From NCBI GenBank assembly GCA_964573885.1, contig CAZNLL010000066.1:1-20613 (forward strand): DNA of 20,613 nt, given 5' to 3'. The stretch comes from CAZNLL01 sp964573885. Its GTDB lineage: Bacteria; Desulfobacterota; DSM-4660; Desulfatiglandales; Desulfatiglandaceae. Position 1 is the stretch's first letter; each line of letters opens with the position of its first letter. Shown one piece after another: positions 1-8,509 of this stretch. The position numbers and the translations under genes are program-made. The notes under the pieces were generated by a model. That model saw only the letters and a program-made list of their open reading frames with translations, was not told where the DNA came from and made no database searches.

Positions 1-292
1 CGTCATCTGTCTCTCTCACTCCCGCCGCAGCATCCAGTCCCAGCCGGGCGACGGCCACTTCCAATTCCTTGTATGAATACTGCTGAACGCTGAAGCTATG
101 CCCTCTGTACTTCAATGCTTCACGGAGGATTTCCAATTCCAATCCGTCGGTCCCGTTATTCATAACAAAGGGCGGAATATCATAAGAAAAGCCTATTTCG
201 AGTTCTTCCGCACAAACATAGAAATCGGCCAGCAAACAAAGCGGCATAACCAGAAATCCCACCAGTATAAACTTCAATTCCTTCTTTTTCAT
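1..292 (-). CDS. Extracellular solute-binding protein (SBP_bac_3-like), 3' end cut by window
   Basis: The minus strand reads open from ATG at 292 to the window edge (97 codons). A purine-rich AAGAGG lies just upstream of the ATG. The N-terminus is a signal peptide: three lysines, a hydrophobic core, and a likely cleavage after VCA near residue 28. The mature part begins with a strand (LEIGFSYDIPPFVM) followed by GLELEILREALKYRG. This is the opening pattern of family-3 periplasmic binding proteins (PBPb fold), which bind amino acids or similar small solutes in the periplasm or act as sensor domains. Only the first lobe is visible, so the ligand and any fusion to a kinase or cyclase domain cannot be judged. 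It is separated from the upstream minus-strand MaoC gene by about 143 bp with no clear promoter. Confidence 0.75.
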   Translation of the reverse strand, partial: MKKKELKFILVGFLVMPLCLLADFYVCAEELEIGFSYDIPPFVMNNGTDGLELEILREALKYRGHSFSVQQYSYKELEVAVARLGLDAAAGVRETDD

Positions 293-435
293 AATCCTCT
301 TTCCCACTTTATAAAAACCGAGGATGCAACGGCATCTTCAGTGGGTTATACGCTTGACACTCTGCGCAAAGCCCAGGACAGACCACAGACGGCAATGGGC
401 CGCAGCCGAATTACAAGTTCACGTAGACGCGGTTT

Positions 436-945
436 TTATGTTTGGCTCTTTACTTCCTGCCTCTCCTGGATATCAATAAGCCCATTTGTTGGATCGCCTT
501 CCAACAGCATTTGATTTAGGATTTTACGCTCCTCAACTCCAGGTACAATACCCTTGATCTCTGCTTCCATTACAGTGACACCATCTTCCTTGCTTATCTC
601 TACAGCCGCCTGGCCACGCCCCCTTTGATCGATGGCTGTGATTGTCCAATTGCATGTAATCCTTTCACCAACATAGACGGGCTCTCTGAATCGGAAGTTC
701 ATAACAGAAGCCAGCCATCCAATCTGTCCCCCGATTTCAGTAACCAAGCTTGCTGCGAGCAGTCCATGGCAAATCGGCGCTGAGAATTCTCTTGCTTTAG
801 CAAAACGGCCATCGAAATGAATTGGGTTATAGTCCCGAGATATTTGTGCAAAAGCGGTAACCTCATCATCTGTGAAGATACGTGTCGTTCTGAATGTATC
901 CCCTACTTGAAGACCATCAGCGGCCCTTTCTCTGAGACCGACCAT
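436..945 (-). CDS. MaoC-family (R)-enoyl-CoA hydratase-like protein
   Basis: A 169-residue protein with a single hot-dog domain over roughly residues 10-145. The motif SRDYNPIHFD carries the Asp38 and His43 dyad spaced as in PhaJ/MaoC (R)-specific enoyl-CoA hydratases, followed by the conserved CHGLLAASL segment of the hydratase fold. Such enzymes hydrate enoyl-CoA to (R)-3-hydroxyacyl-CoA in the cytoplasm, in fatty-acid or polyhydroxyalkanoate metabolism. The start is ATG at 945 with GGAG eight bases upstream; another ATG seven bases earlier is out of frame. The C-terminal about 25 residues are hydrophilic and outside the family core. The neighbours give no pathway hint, so the true acyl substrate is unknown. 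It could be a thioesterase-like hot-dog protein, but the Asp/His spacing favours hydratase. Confidence 0.85.
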   Translation of the reverse strand: MVGLRERAADGLQVGDTFRTTRIFTDDEVTAFAQISRDYNPIHFDGRFAKAREFSAPICHGLLAASLVTEIGGQIGWLASVMNFRFREPVYVGERITCNWTITAIDQRGRGQAAVEISKEDGVTVMEAEIKGIVPGVEERKILNQMLLEGDPTNGLIDIQERQEVKSQT

Positions 946-1160
946 TGTTCATACTCCCTTTTTGTTTTTGCGGATAAACTGATTCCTCCTTGTATTTTAT
1001 TAACCTTTAGATGTCAAGGAGGGGGATGTCAAGGTCAAGCGCTAAAGCAGCAATCATACCATTCACAGGTTTTCTTGTGATACCTTGCCGACGAACTCTC
1101 CGATACAAAAAAGGCGCCTTCTTACCACGTTACGTCACACATGAATCCCCATGATGGCGT

Positions 1161-1979
1161 TTAGGTCGAGTACCGTTTTAACAGGGTGTAGCGCACCACG
1201 ATGATTGCCAAAAGCAGCAAACAGCTTGTAATTCCCGCACTGCTCACAAAAAGCTGGTTTCCCTCCGGAAGACACGCGGGCGAGCAGAAGATGTCTGTGA
1301 AAACATCAAGGGTAATGTGAAACAGAGCCACGACCATCACGCTGCCCTTGGATGCCAGGAAAAGCCACGTGAACGGAAAGTTCATCAACACGACAAACAC
1401 CGTGAAAACAATACTGGAAACGATCACGTTCTGACCCGGATAGTTCATTCCCATGAACATCATGGGAAGGTGCCAGAAGCACCAGATCAATCCCACCAAG
1501 ACCGTCGCCCTAATTTCACCCATGGGAAGAAGCCGGGGGAGGAGGTAGCCCCTCCAGCCGTATTCCTCCCCGATCCCGAGAGGAAGTTCCTTGAAGCTTT
1601 TAAGGATTAACATGGGAAAGGCCAGCAAGAGAGAGGTCTGCCCCGGCCAGTTGAAGGTGCTCTGCCCGGTGGAGACAATGACCAATACCAGCAGGGCGGC
1701 ATAAGCGATTGGAGCGAACAGGGCAATAAGGTAATATTTCCAGTTGCGCAGGATCCCGAGTGAGCCTTTCAGTCCCTCGCGGCTGAAAAAAAGACGCATG
1801 ATCAAGGCGGCTATCATGGGGGCGAACATCCCGTTTGCGAAACCATAAGGACCCGGGAAGGCACGCAAGCCCTCTATGCCCTTCATCAGGAACGGTATCC
1901 AGTAAATCCACGCCAGGGCATAGGCGATGAGGCTGAATACAATTATTTCGGACCATTTGGTTTTATCGTAAATTTGCAT
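1161..1979 (-). CDS. CPBP-family intramembrane metalloprotease (CAAX/Abi type)
   Basis: A 272-residue polytopic membrane protein with about seven to eight hydrophobic segments. It shows the CPBP (PF02517) signature: GEEYGWRGYLLPRL with Glu138, Glu139 and Arg143, then FWHLPMMF with His170, and FHITLDVF with His221. These are the expected catalytic and metal-binding positions of the Rce1-like glutamic/metallo intramembrane protease fold. Family members cleave prenylated or membrane-embedded substrates or protect against bacteriocins, but the substrate here is unknown. The start ATG is supported by AGGAGGG eight bases upstream. The gene lies alone on the minus strand between the lipoprotein gene and the MaoC gene, with 102 bp and 215 bp gaps, so it is probably its own transcription unit. 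Confidence 0.9.
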   Translation of the reverse strand: MQIYDKTKWSEIIVFSLIAYALAWIYWIPFLMKGIEGLRAFPGPYGFANGMFAPMIAALIMRLFFSREGLKGSLGILRNWKYYLIALFAPIAYAALLVLVIVSTGQSTFNWPGQTSLLLAFPMLILKSFKELPLGIGEEYGWRGYLLPRLLPMGEIRATVLVGLIWCFWHLPMMFMGMNYPGQNVIVSSIVFTVFVVLMNFPFTWLFLASKGSVMVVALFHITLDVFTDIFCSPACLPEGNQLFVSSAGITSCLLLLAIIVVRYTLLKRYST

Positions 1980-2081
1980 GCCTCATACCCTCCTCTTATG
2001 AAAATATTTCAATTTGCATTCAGGACTCAGGCTCGGAAACCAGGATTCCTCTAGCGCGACATGTCGGAAACCGGCTGCCGC

Positions 2082-3227
2082 CTATTGATTCACCGGCAGG
2101 GTCAGAAGGGGACGAATCGAAAGAAATTCTCCCGCCTGTAATGAAAAAAGTGTTCCAACCAGTACGAAATGTGCCTTGGATTCTGCATCGCTATCTGGAA
2201 TGTAGTACCACCGGCCTCGGTAGAACACGGAAACATAGGCGTCCTTAGAAGGGGTTTCGCTGGATCTTACTCTTATAAGGCCCCTATGAAGGCCTTTCCG
2301 GTTAATAATGTTATCCGTTGTGACAGTATTTTTTCGCGCCAGTCCCCGTTCCATCTCTTCCTCAGGAACCTCTATGTTCCGTGCGAGATCGTAGAGAATT
2401 CCAAAGCAACTTTTGAACCTGACGGTTACGGTGTCGTGTCTACACCTTTCCTCGATGCCGAAAGTGAGATCCCTGACCGGTGTCAGTTTGATGATCGATA
2501 TGATCTTGCCATCCGGTGTATGAATCCTTTCTGGATTGATTTCAAGAAGCTTCTCGACCTCTTCGGCCTCTTCCGGTCCGCTGTATCTTAGCTGCATTAT
2601 GCCATTGCCTTGCTCATCTATACTGACAAACTCGATATCGCCGCGTGTCTGCATCCGGCCGAATATTCCAGCGAGGTCGAGGAATTTGACGTATGGTTCG
2701 TCCTTGCCTTTCGTTAGGTCGGGCTCGTAATTATGAAGTTCACCGAATGATTCTACGATGAGCCACATGAGAGATTCGACCCCTAAACCCAACCGCGTAA
2801 GGATGAGAAACCGATCCAGAGTAATTTCCTCCATAAGCTGCTTGAGCGCGTCTTTTCCCTGAACAGGGGTGTAGGTAATGGTCGGCTTCTCGCCATAAGC
2901 GGTGCCGACCATCGGATTTAAGGAATTGGTAAAGATATCACTTCGCTTATCATAGAAGATTCCCGTCAGTCCTGCCTCGGCTGTGAAGCTGAATGAAGAC
3001 GAAATCGAGCCGACCTGAAGGAAAAACAGCGGCTCCAAATATTTGGCACGAACAAGATTGACCAACAGCTCCTCATTATTACTTTTTTGAATGCTCATAT
3101 TGTAATCCAATCTGTTTCCCTTCAGTGATTTTGGTCCCAGGGAGCAGCCGACAAAAACAAAAAGGGAAATTATCCCCAGAAAAACTGTTTTTTTAGGATC
3201 TCTTAGCGCTGAATATTTCCGGTTCAT
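2082..3227 (-). CDS. Predicted lipoprotein of unknown function
   Basis: A 381-residue protein with a lipoprotein signal: basic N-terminus, hydrophobic run at residues 15-26 and lipobox FVGC with Cys28. It is predicted to be lipid-anchored in the cell envelope. After the anchor comes a well-ordered region with LDYNMSIQKSNNEELLVNLV and then EPLFFLQVGSISSSFSF. I recognise this as the general style of a conserved uncharacterised lipoprotein group, but cannot attach a named domain. The remainder is mixed alpha/beta with no transmembrane segment and no catalytic motif I can identify. The start ATG has AAGGAGA eight bases upstream. It is a single gene flanked by a 355 bp non-coding stretch upstream and 102 bp downstream. 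Confidence 0.8.
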   Translation of the reverse strand: MNRKYSALRDPKKTVFLGIISLFVFVGCSLGPKSLKGNRLDYNMSIQKSNNEELLVNLVRAKYLEPLFFLQVGSISSSFSFTAEAGLTGIFYDKRSDIFTNSLNPMVGTAYGEKPTITYTPVQGKDALKQLMEEITLDRFLILTRLGLGVESLMWLIVESFGELHNYEPDLTKGKDEPYVKFLDLAGIFGRMQTRGDIEFVSIDEQGNGIMQLRYSGPEEAEEVEKLLEINPERIHTPDGKIISIIKLTPVRDLTFGIEERCRHDTVTVRFKSCFGILYDLARNIEVPEEEMERGLARKNTVTTDNIINRKGLHRGLIRVRSSETPSKDAYVSVFYRGRWYYIPDSDAESKAHFVLVGTLFSLQAGEFLSIRPLLTLPVNQ

Positions 3228-3582
3228 TCCATGTCTCCTTGATGTGCCTATCCTGTTATATAGTCACAATCCACCAAAGAGTTTAGACCCCTAAAGCAAA
3301 GATAATGGCTTGATTTCAAGCAAAAGATAAGGGAGAGGTTTTTGTTGTCTGTCAAGCTGCAGCTTGGCAGTCTCAAGGAACTTATCATGTGAAAACGGTT
3401 ATATATCTGGCTTGGGATTTTCTTTGACAGGGAGCGGATAAGGGTTTCCATTCGGCATTTTCCCCTGAGCTTGTCCATGGGGCCAAGGGTAGCAATGGCC
3501 GGCTGCTTGCCTTTGCCATGCTCTTTTCCGTTTCGGGAAATTGCGTACACGGGGCCGACTATTCCTGGGGATGGAGAAGGTT
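3228..3582. other. Non-coding stretch between S9 peptidase and lipoprotein genes
   Basis: 355 bp without a convincing gene. Short open frames on both strands have no ribosome-binding site or protein-like composition. It contains a perfect 14-bp palindrome CAAGCTGCAGCTTG at 3353-3366. With no loop this is not a terminator; it could be a protein-binding site. The promoter of the lipoprotein gene must lie in the part nearest 3227, but no clear -35/-10 pair was recognised. Confidence 0.4.
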
Positions 3583-5748
3583 TTAATGTTTTCCGAACAA
3601 GTATTTGTCAAACCATTTCTGCTCCTCCACCAGCTTGCGCCTCTGGTGGGCTATAAGAAGGGGAACATGGCCTTCTCCAGGAAAAATATACAGTTCCACC
3701 GGAGCATTGCTGTGCTTCTGGATCCCGCGGTAGGTTATCCAGGTCATATTGGGAGCGACATTGACGTCTTCGCCTGGCTGGAACATGATCACCGGGGTCT
3801 TGACCTTTGCGGCATTGTAAAACGGCGATTGGGCAGGATCCTTGAACAGATTGGGGTCCTCTATGGGATCGCAACCGAAGAGGCTTTTCATAAAAACATC
3901 TCCGAACATTGATCCGCCCCATTGGGATAACCACTCCGCTCCTCCCGCACCGCAGGAGGCGACTTTAAACCTTTGGTCATGCACGATGAGCGCATTGGAG
4001 ATTATCGAGCCACAGGACCAACCCATCGTTCCCAGACGGTTCTCGTCCACCATGCCCAGCTCTATCAGCCAATTCATGCCCTTTTCGATATCTTCCGTGA
4101 TCAAGGTGTAAAACATTCCTTTTTGTATCGAAGTTGCGAAATCGATGCCGTTTACACCGTATCCGGTGCTGCCGTGGTAATTGGGGGCCAGGACAAAAGC
4201 GCCCTTTTGGGAAAGGATATGATAGGGGGCTATCCATTGATAGCTCTGCCAGCGATCCTTGTCACACTCCCACGGCCCCCCGTGTATAACCAGCATGAGC
4301 GGATAACGTTTGCCGGGCTCATATCCCTCCGGATAGAAAAGTACCCCCTCGACTGAATCCCCGCAGGCCCCTTCCCAGGTTATGGTCTCGCTGGGAGTGA
4401 ACATTTTTTTCTTGAAGCCCGGGTTGAGCGAGGTAATATCCAGCGGGTTGACGATCTTGCCGCCCTTAAGCCGCGCTTTATAGATCTGGGGAGGCTTGCT
4501 GGCATTGGAATGATCGTAGCAAACGGTCTCGCCATGTGGTGAGACTTCGACATAGAATATGTTTCCCTGGTGTTCGCCCTCTAATATGGTCTTCTCCCAT
4601 TTTTCGTCGAATCTGGTGTATCTGGCGAGCTTGGGATTGCAGCCATCGGCGAGAAAGGCCAGGAAACCGCCGGGAATTGGTCTGACCGGAGAGTTGGGAA
4701 GGCCAAGAGGACTCATCATCTCCATGCCCTTTGGCCATTGCAGGTCAATCGAACTCTCCTTTCCCATGGACACATCGAGCACAAAGGCTTCCGCCCTGAA
4801 AGCATACGGGTTCGGATCTTCGTAATGGAGGTTCACGGCATAAAGGGTTTTGGAGTCGGGAGACCAGACGGCGCCACCGGTGCTCCTCATCATTTTGAAG
4901 ACCTGCTTTTCATTCCCCCTTTCAAGGTCGAGCAGATAGTTGCTGAAGGCTATATTTGCATAATAGTCATGTCCCGGCATGAACCCCTTACTCATTGTCC
5001 TTACGTAAAACGCCCATTTTCCGTCTGGAGATACAGATAGAGCCATGATGCGGTCGTTGTTCCGGGTAAGCGGCATGGTCTCGCCGCTTTGTAGGTCCAA
5101 CTGAAAGAGGCGCACCGGGGCGTCGCAGTAATCGCTGACGTGTATGGTGTTATCCCCCGGCTCAACCCCTTCCTTCAGCCCTCCCTCGGTTGTCGTATAA
5201 AGGAGGGTCTTCGGATCCCGCCAGCCGTATTCCATGACATCCTGGCGGAGTGAAGTAAGTGGAGAAAGGTCCCGCCCGTCAGGCCCTACTGCCCATACCT
5301 GTATAGTTTCCCCAGCTTTATCCTGCACACCGGGAGGAGGGGCATCGCACAAGAAAGTTATCTTTTTTCCGTCAGGCGAGCATTTCAGCCCGCTGATCAT
5401 GGCTCTTTTGAAAAAGGTGAGTTGTATACTTTTGCCTTCATTCAGGTCTGTCAAAAAAATGTTGTTGCCGCGGGTTTTCATTCCAGGTTCACAAAAATCC
5501 TTGCACCAAACCAAATAGGACCCGTCCGGCGAGAAGGCCATCTCTGATACGTACTCGGCATAGAGCACGTCGTCAAAGGTAAGCTTCTTATTATCCGGGA
5601 TTTCCTCCACCGGCGCCATACCAGGGTACTTGAGGGTAATCTCCTTCTTTTGAGCCCCCGCACCGGAGACTGGCAATCCCAAAATGGAGGAGACGAATAA
5701 TATTACCAGGATCACAACGAAAAGACCGATATGGCTGGAACGCTGCAT
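3583..5748 (-). CDS. Exported S9-family peptidase (prolyl oligopeptidase/acylaminoacyl-peptidase type)
   Basis: A 721-residue serine hydrolase. Residues 1-33 form a signal peptide (hydrophobic core, then SGAGAQ), so the enzyme is probably periplasmic. Residues about 55-440 hold beta-propeller PD40/TolB-like repeats (FSPDGSYLVW, CSPDGKKITF, VSPDGKWAFY, WSPDSKTLYA). The C-terminal alpha/beta-hydrolase domain has the oxyanion/LVIHGGPW segment and the triad Ser578 in GWSCGS, Asp661 in PGEDVN and His694 in GEGHVPL. The family cleaves short peptides or acylated amino acids. The start is ATG at 5748; the Shine-Dalgarno is weak. It begins 44 bp after the antitoxin gene on the same strand, so read-through from the toxin-antitoxin promoter is possible. 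The length and triad are intact. Confidence 0.93.
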   Translation of the reverse strand: MQRSSHIGLFVVILVILFVSSILGLPVSGAGAQKKEITLKYPGMAPVEEIPDNKKLTFDDVLYAEYVSEMAFSPDGSYLVWCKDFCEPGMKTRGNNIFLTDLNEGKSIQLTFFKRAMISGLKCSPDGKKITFLCDAPPPGVQDKAGETIQVWAVGPDGRDLSPLTSLRQDVMEYGWRDPKTLLYTTTEGGLKEGVEPGDNTIHVSDYCDAPVRLFQLDLQSGETMPLTRNNDRIMALSVSPDGKWAFYVRTMSKGFMPGHDYYANIAFSNYLLDLERGNEKQVFKMMRSTGGAVWSPDSKTLYAVNLHYEDPNPYAFRAEAFVLDVSMGKESSIDLQWPKGMEMMSPLGLPNSPVRPIPGGFLAFLADGCNPKLARYTRFDEKWEKTILEGEHQGNIFYVEVSPHGETVCYDHSNASKPPQIYKARLKGGKIVNPLDITSLNPGFKKKMFTPSETITWEGACGDSVEGVLFYPEGYEPGKRYPLMLVIHGGPWECDKDRWQSYQWIAPYHILSQKGAFVLAPNYHGSTGYGVNGIDFATSIQKGMFYTLITEDIEKGMNWLIELGMVDENRLGTMGWSCGSIISNALIVHDQRFKVASCGAGGAEWLSQWGGSMFGDVFMKSLFGCDPIEDPNLFKDPAQSPFYNAAKVKTPVIMFQPGEDVNVAPNMTWITYRGIQKHSNAPVELYIFPGEGHVPLLIAHQRRKLVEEQKWFDKYLFGKH

Positions 5749-5792
5749 AACTCAAATACCCCAAAAATAATGTTAAAATATCTCGAATCGGC

Positions 5793-6044
5793 TTAACCCT
5801 TTTCATCAAAACTGTTTTCCGAAGTCATTACACCTTCTCTGGATTCCCTGACCGCTTCAAGAATATCTTTTGTGGTTGCCTTGGTCTTTATTCCAGGAAC
5901 ATCAAAGGGCGATTTTTCACTTTTCCGAAAAATGATGGAAAAGGTTTCGCCGCCCCTTCTCTTTATAATAACCTCTTCCTTTTTCGCCATATTAAGAACA
6001 TCAGAAAGACGCTGCCTGGCTTCGGAATAGGTATATACTTTCAT
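5793..6044 (-). CDS. Phd/YefM-type antitoxin
   Basis: An 83-residue protein starting MKVYTYSEARQRLSDVLNMA, the typical N-terminal DNA-binding and dimerisation half of Phd/YefM antitoxins, followed by IIKRRGGETFSIIFRK. The C-terminal half is polar, as expected for the part that folds onto a toxin. It would neutralise the PIN-domain protein encoded just upstream and repress the shared promoter. The ATG is preceded by GGGAG that overlaps the toxin stop codon, and the gap to the toxin gene is only 6 bp, so translation is likely coupled. The toxin-first order is the reverse of usual phd/vapB-type operons. The pairing is inferred from adjacency. Confidence 0.85.
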   Translation of the reverse strand: MKVYTYSEARQRLSDVLNMAKKEEVIIKRRGGETFSIIFRKSEKSPFDVPGIKTKATTKDILEAVRESREGVMTSENSFDEKG

Positions 6045-6050
6045 GGTAGC

Positions 6051-6440
6051 TTACTCCCAAATTGTGATTCCCATCTTCCGTCCCACACCCTGCATTCCTA
6101 AATCAAGGGTAAGCAGCGGACTTCGCAGGTCTTCAGCGCATTCCAAAAAATATGCATCGTATGCATATAAGTTGAATCTAACTGCAATGCTCAATGCCGA
6201 TCTAATGTCAGTATGCCTTAAATCCACCGGTATCTCTTGAACAATCTCCCAAGCCGATTCGACCTCTTCCTTTTTTAAGGTCCCTTTCTGCATCAGGACC
6301 GTCAAGGCATTCCCGATTTCAAACGGCAAAATATCCGGAGCAATTAAATCATGGCCTTCAGTAAGTTGAATGATTTTTGTCTTTTCCGGTTCGTTCAAGG
6401 CAACGGCTATAAAGGTATTGGTGTCAGCGATAATTTTCAT
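6051..6440 (-). CDS. PIN-domain toxin (VapC-like ribonuclease)
   Basis: A 129-residue single PIN domain. The expected acidic metal-binding residues are present: Asp6 in IADTNTF, Glu41 in PFEIGNAL, Asp95 in YAYDAYFL and Asp113 in LTLDLGM. VapC-like PIN proteins are Mg-dependent ribonucleases that cut tRNA or rRNA and stop growth when free of antitoxin. The gene is first in the operon, 6 bp before a Phd/YefM-like antitoxin. Its ATG lies directly at the predicted transcription start, with no Shine-Dalgarno, suggesting a leaderless mRNA. The antitoxin gene, in contrast, has a good ribosome-binding site, which could favour antitoxin synthesis despite the inverted order. Confidence 0.88.
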   Translation of the reverse strand: MKIIADTNTFIAVALNEPEKTKIIQLTEGHDLIAPDILPFEIGNALTVLMQKGTLKKEEVESAWEIVQEIPVDLRHTDIRSALSIAVRFNLYAYDAYFLECAEDLRSPLLTLDLGMQGVGRKMGITIWE

Positions 6441-6441
6441 G

Positions 6442-6476
6442 CGTACAATTGTACGGGTTTACATTTGATTTGTCAA
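6442..6476 (-). promoter_or_regulatory. Toxin-antitoxin promoter with overlapping palindromic operator
   Basis: On the minus strand a perfect -35 TTGACA (6471-6476) is followed after exactly 17 bp by TACAAT (6448-6453), a near-consensus sigma-70 promoter. The 14-bp perfect palindrome CGTACAATTGTACG (6442-6455) covers the -10 element, so a bound repressor would block polymerase. Transcription should begin about 7 bp after the -10, at or one base before the toxin ATG (6440). Confidence 0.8.
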
Positions 6477-6693
6477 GTCGCATTTCGGCATCAGACTGAC
6501 CAGATCCGGCTTTTGAAAAATGCCCCAAGGGAATCATGTCAAAAATAAAAAAGCAGACTGGGAAGGTCATTCCTCCAACCGCTTGAACACGATGCCAGCA
6601 CCCTTTTCATCTTGTATCCTCCTTGTGAACAGGCGATCCACAGGCCTCGAAATGTTGTTATATCTCTCTAATAACCTTTTCAGCCATGCCTCT
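6454..6693. other. Spacer between ABC transporter 3' end and toxin promoter
   Basis: About 240 bp. Apart from the toxin-antitoxin promoter at its left end I see no gene. An open frame on the minus strand overlapping the ABC transporter end (down to 6567) is rich in charged residues but has no own start or ribosome-binding site. No clear hairpin-plus-T terminator follows the ABC transporter stop. Confidence 0.3.
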
Positions 6694-8508
6694 TCAATAA
6701 CTTCTTTTTCCTTGAAACGCTTCCGGCCCCACCATGGACCGTAACCGGCCGCCGGACAAATCGATGAGTTCATCCCATTGGCCCTCTTCCACAACCCGGC
6801 CCCCGTCCAGGACGACGATCCGGTCCGCACGCCGTATGGTGGAAGGACGGTGGGCAATGATGACCAAGACCAGTCTTGTGCGAAGGTCATGAATGACCTC
6901 ATGGATCCGCCTTTCGCTTTCAGTGTCTACTGAGCTGGTGGCTTCGTCAAGGAGCAGAAGTGAAGGCTTCCGCAACAAAGCCCTGGCCAAGGCGATCCTC
7001 TGACGCTCGCCACCGGAGAGCTTTGCCCCCCGATCCCCTACCACGGTGTCCAGGCCCTTTGGCATGCGGGATACAAACCCATCGGCTGCGGCCGAGCGAA
7101 GGGCCGTCCAAAGATCCGGATCCCCGGCATCGGGAAGGGCCCAGCGGAGATTGGCCCGTATGGTATCATGGAAAAGAAAGGTGTCCTGGGGCACATAACC
7201 CACAGACCGGCGCCAGCGGTGCAACAACTCACCCTTGAGGGGTTGGCCGTCAATGGTGACGGCCCCTTTTTCAGGAGAGAGGAGCCCCAGTATCAGGTCG
7301 GCCATGGTGCTTTTTCCGGCGCCCGAGGGGCCTGCAAGGGCGGTCACGCCCCGGGCCGGGATAGCCATGTCCACATCGTTTACGGCCCACATGGAACCCT
7401 GTTTGTCATAACGGAAAGACACGCCGGAAAAACGGATGCCGCCATGGGGTCTTATAGGGGCTGAAGGACCCCCGGGAGGGGGCTCCTTCATGGCTTCGAA
7501 GCGTCTTTCCATCTCCAGGGCGGCCTCAAAGGACGGAAGGGCGTTGGTGATCCTCTGCATGCATTGCTGGATCATGGAAAACCTGGGCAAGAGCCGGACA
7601 AAAAGGAAGACGATAAGGATCAAGTTTGCTGCGGGCATACGGGCCACCTGCACGGCCACCAAAAAAAAGGCCGCCAGTATGACGGCCGCCCCGATTTCAT
7701 AGAACATGCGGGTTGCCGAATTGACCCGGGTAAAACGGAGCATCTGATCCGTAATACCGCTGGTGATGTTGTGAAACTGGCGCTCCTGAAAGGACTCCAG
7801 GCTGAAGCTCTTGGCCACCTTCATGCCCCCAAGCTGTTCGCTCACCGCCGAGTACATGTTATTCATGGACCCTCGGAGGTCCTTCCCCGCATTATGGACC
7901 TGGCGATTGAGCGGCCCCAGTACCAGCAGGAATCCCCCGCCGCAGGCCAGGGTAAGAAGGGTCATAGGCACCGAGATGATCAGGGCTACAGCGATGTGCA
8001 CCCCGGCGATAATGAGAGACCCTATCAACTGGAGCAACTGCTGTGTTGCAAACCCAACCCTCTGAAGGTCATCGGTCATGACATGGGTCACATCTGAAGC
8101 CCTGGTTCGCTGGAAACAGAGCCACTCGGTGCGGCACAGGGCCTGGTAAAGGCGATTGCGGAGGCTTTGAATGAAACCATATATGATTCTGGTATTCAAG
8201 ACCGCATGATACCAGTTGACCACACTGTAGGCGGCCACTATCCCCACATAGATCCCCAGGATACAGGGCAGGGTCAGGGGTATGCCTGTCCACTCAAAGA
8301 CATGGCCCACGGCCGCTGCAATACCTCCGCCATTCCCCCCGGTCCCCAGTCCGATCAAACCCAGAAAAGGGATGATCATGACAAGGCCGACACCCTGGGT
8401 CAGGCCCAGAAATACCATCAGGCCGAGGGAAATCCACACCCTGGCGCCTGCATATGCAAAAAGGGTCCTGATATAATGGGTCAGCCTGTTTTTATGCTGC
8501 AAGGCCAT
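6694..8508 (-). CDS. Fused ABC exporter (transmembrane + ATPase), lasso-type RiPP locus
   Basis: A 604-residue half-transporter. The N-terminal about 320 residues form a six-helix exporter domain. The C-terminal ATPase domain has Walker A GPSGAGKS (393-400), Q-loop Gln441, signature LSGGERQ (498-504), Walker B LLLLDE (517-522) and switch His553, all intact. It would act as a homodimer in the inner membrane. As last gene of the PqqD-B2-nucleotidyltransferase operon it is the expected exporter and immunity component of a lasso-like peptide. I chose ATG at 8508, one base after the stop of the preceding gene (TGAAATG) and just after GGGG; a longer frame begins with TTG at 8559 inside the upstream gene and is less likely. 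An MsbA-like lipid exporter role cannot be excluded. Confidence 0.9.
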   Translation of the reverse strand: MALQHKNRLTHYIRTLFAYAGARVWISLGLMVFLGLTQGVGLVMIIPFLGLIGLGTGGNGGGIAAAVGHVFEWTGIPLTLPCILGIYVGIVAAYSVVNWYHAVLNTRIIYGFIQSLRNRLYQALCRTEWLCFQRTRASDVTHVMTDDLQRVGFATQQLLQLIGSLIIAGVHIAVALIISVPMTLLTLACGGGFLLVLGPLNRQVHNAGKDLRGSMNNMYSAVSEQLGGMKVAKSFSLESFQERQFHNITSGITDQMLRFTRVNSATRMFYEIGAAVILAAFFLVAVQVARMPAANLILIVFLFVRLLPRFSMIQQCMQRITNALPSFEAALEMERRFEAMKEPPPGGPSAPIRPHGGIRFSGVSFRYDKQGSMWAVNDVDMAIPARGVTALAGPSGAGKSTMADLILGLLSPEKGAVTIDGQPLKGELLHRWRRSVGYVPQDTFLFHDTIRANLRWALPDAGDPDLWTALRSAAADGFVSRMPKGLDTVVGDRGAKLSGGERQRIALARALLRKPSLLLLDEATSSVDTESERRIHEVIHDLRTRLVLVIIAHRPSTIRRADRIVVLDGGRVVEEGQWDELIDLSGGRLRSMVGPEAFQGKRSY

Positions 8509-8509
8509 T

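Noticed and set aside
1105..1128. Possible terminator after the CPBP gene (AAGGCGCCTT followed by T run on the minus strand)
   Set aside because: The palindrome has no loop, so the stem that could actually form is only about three base pairs.
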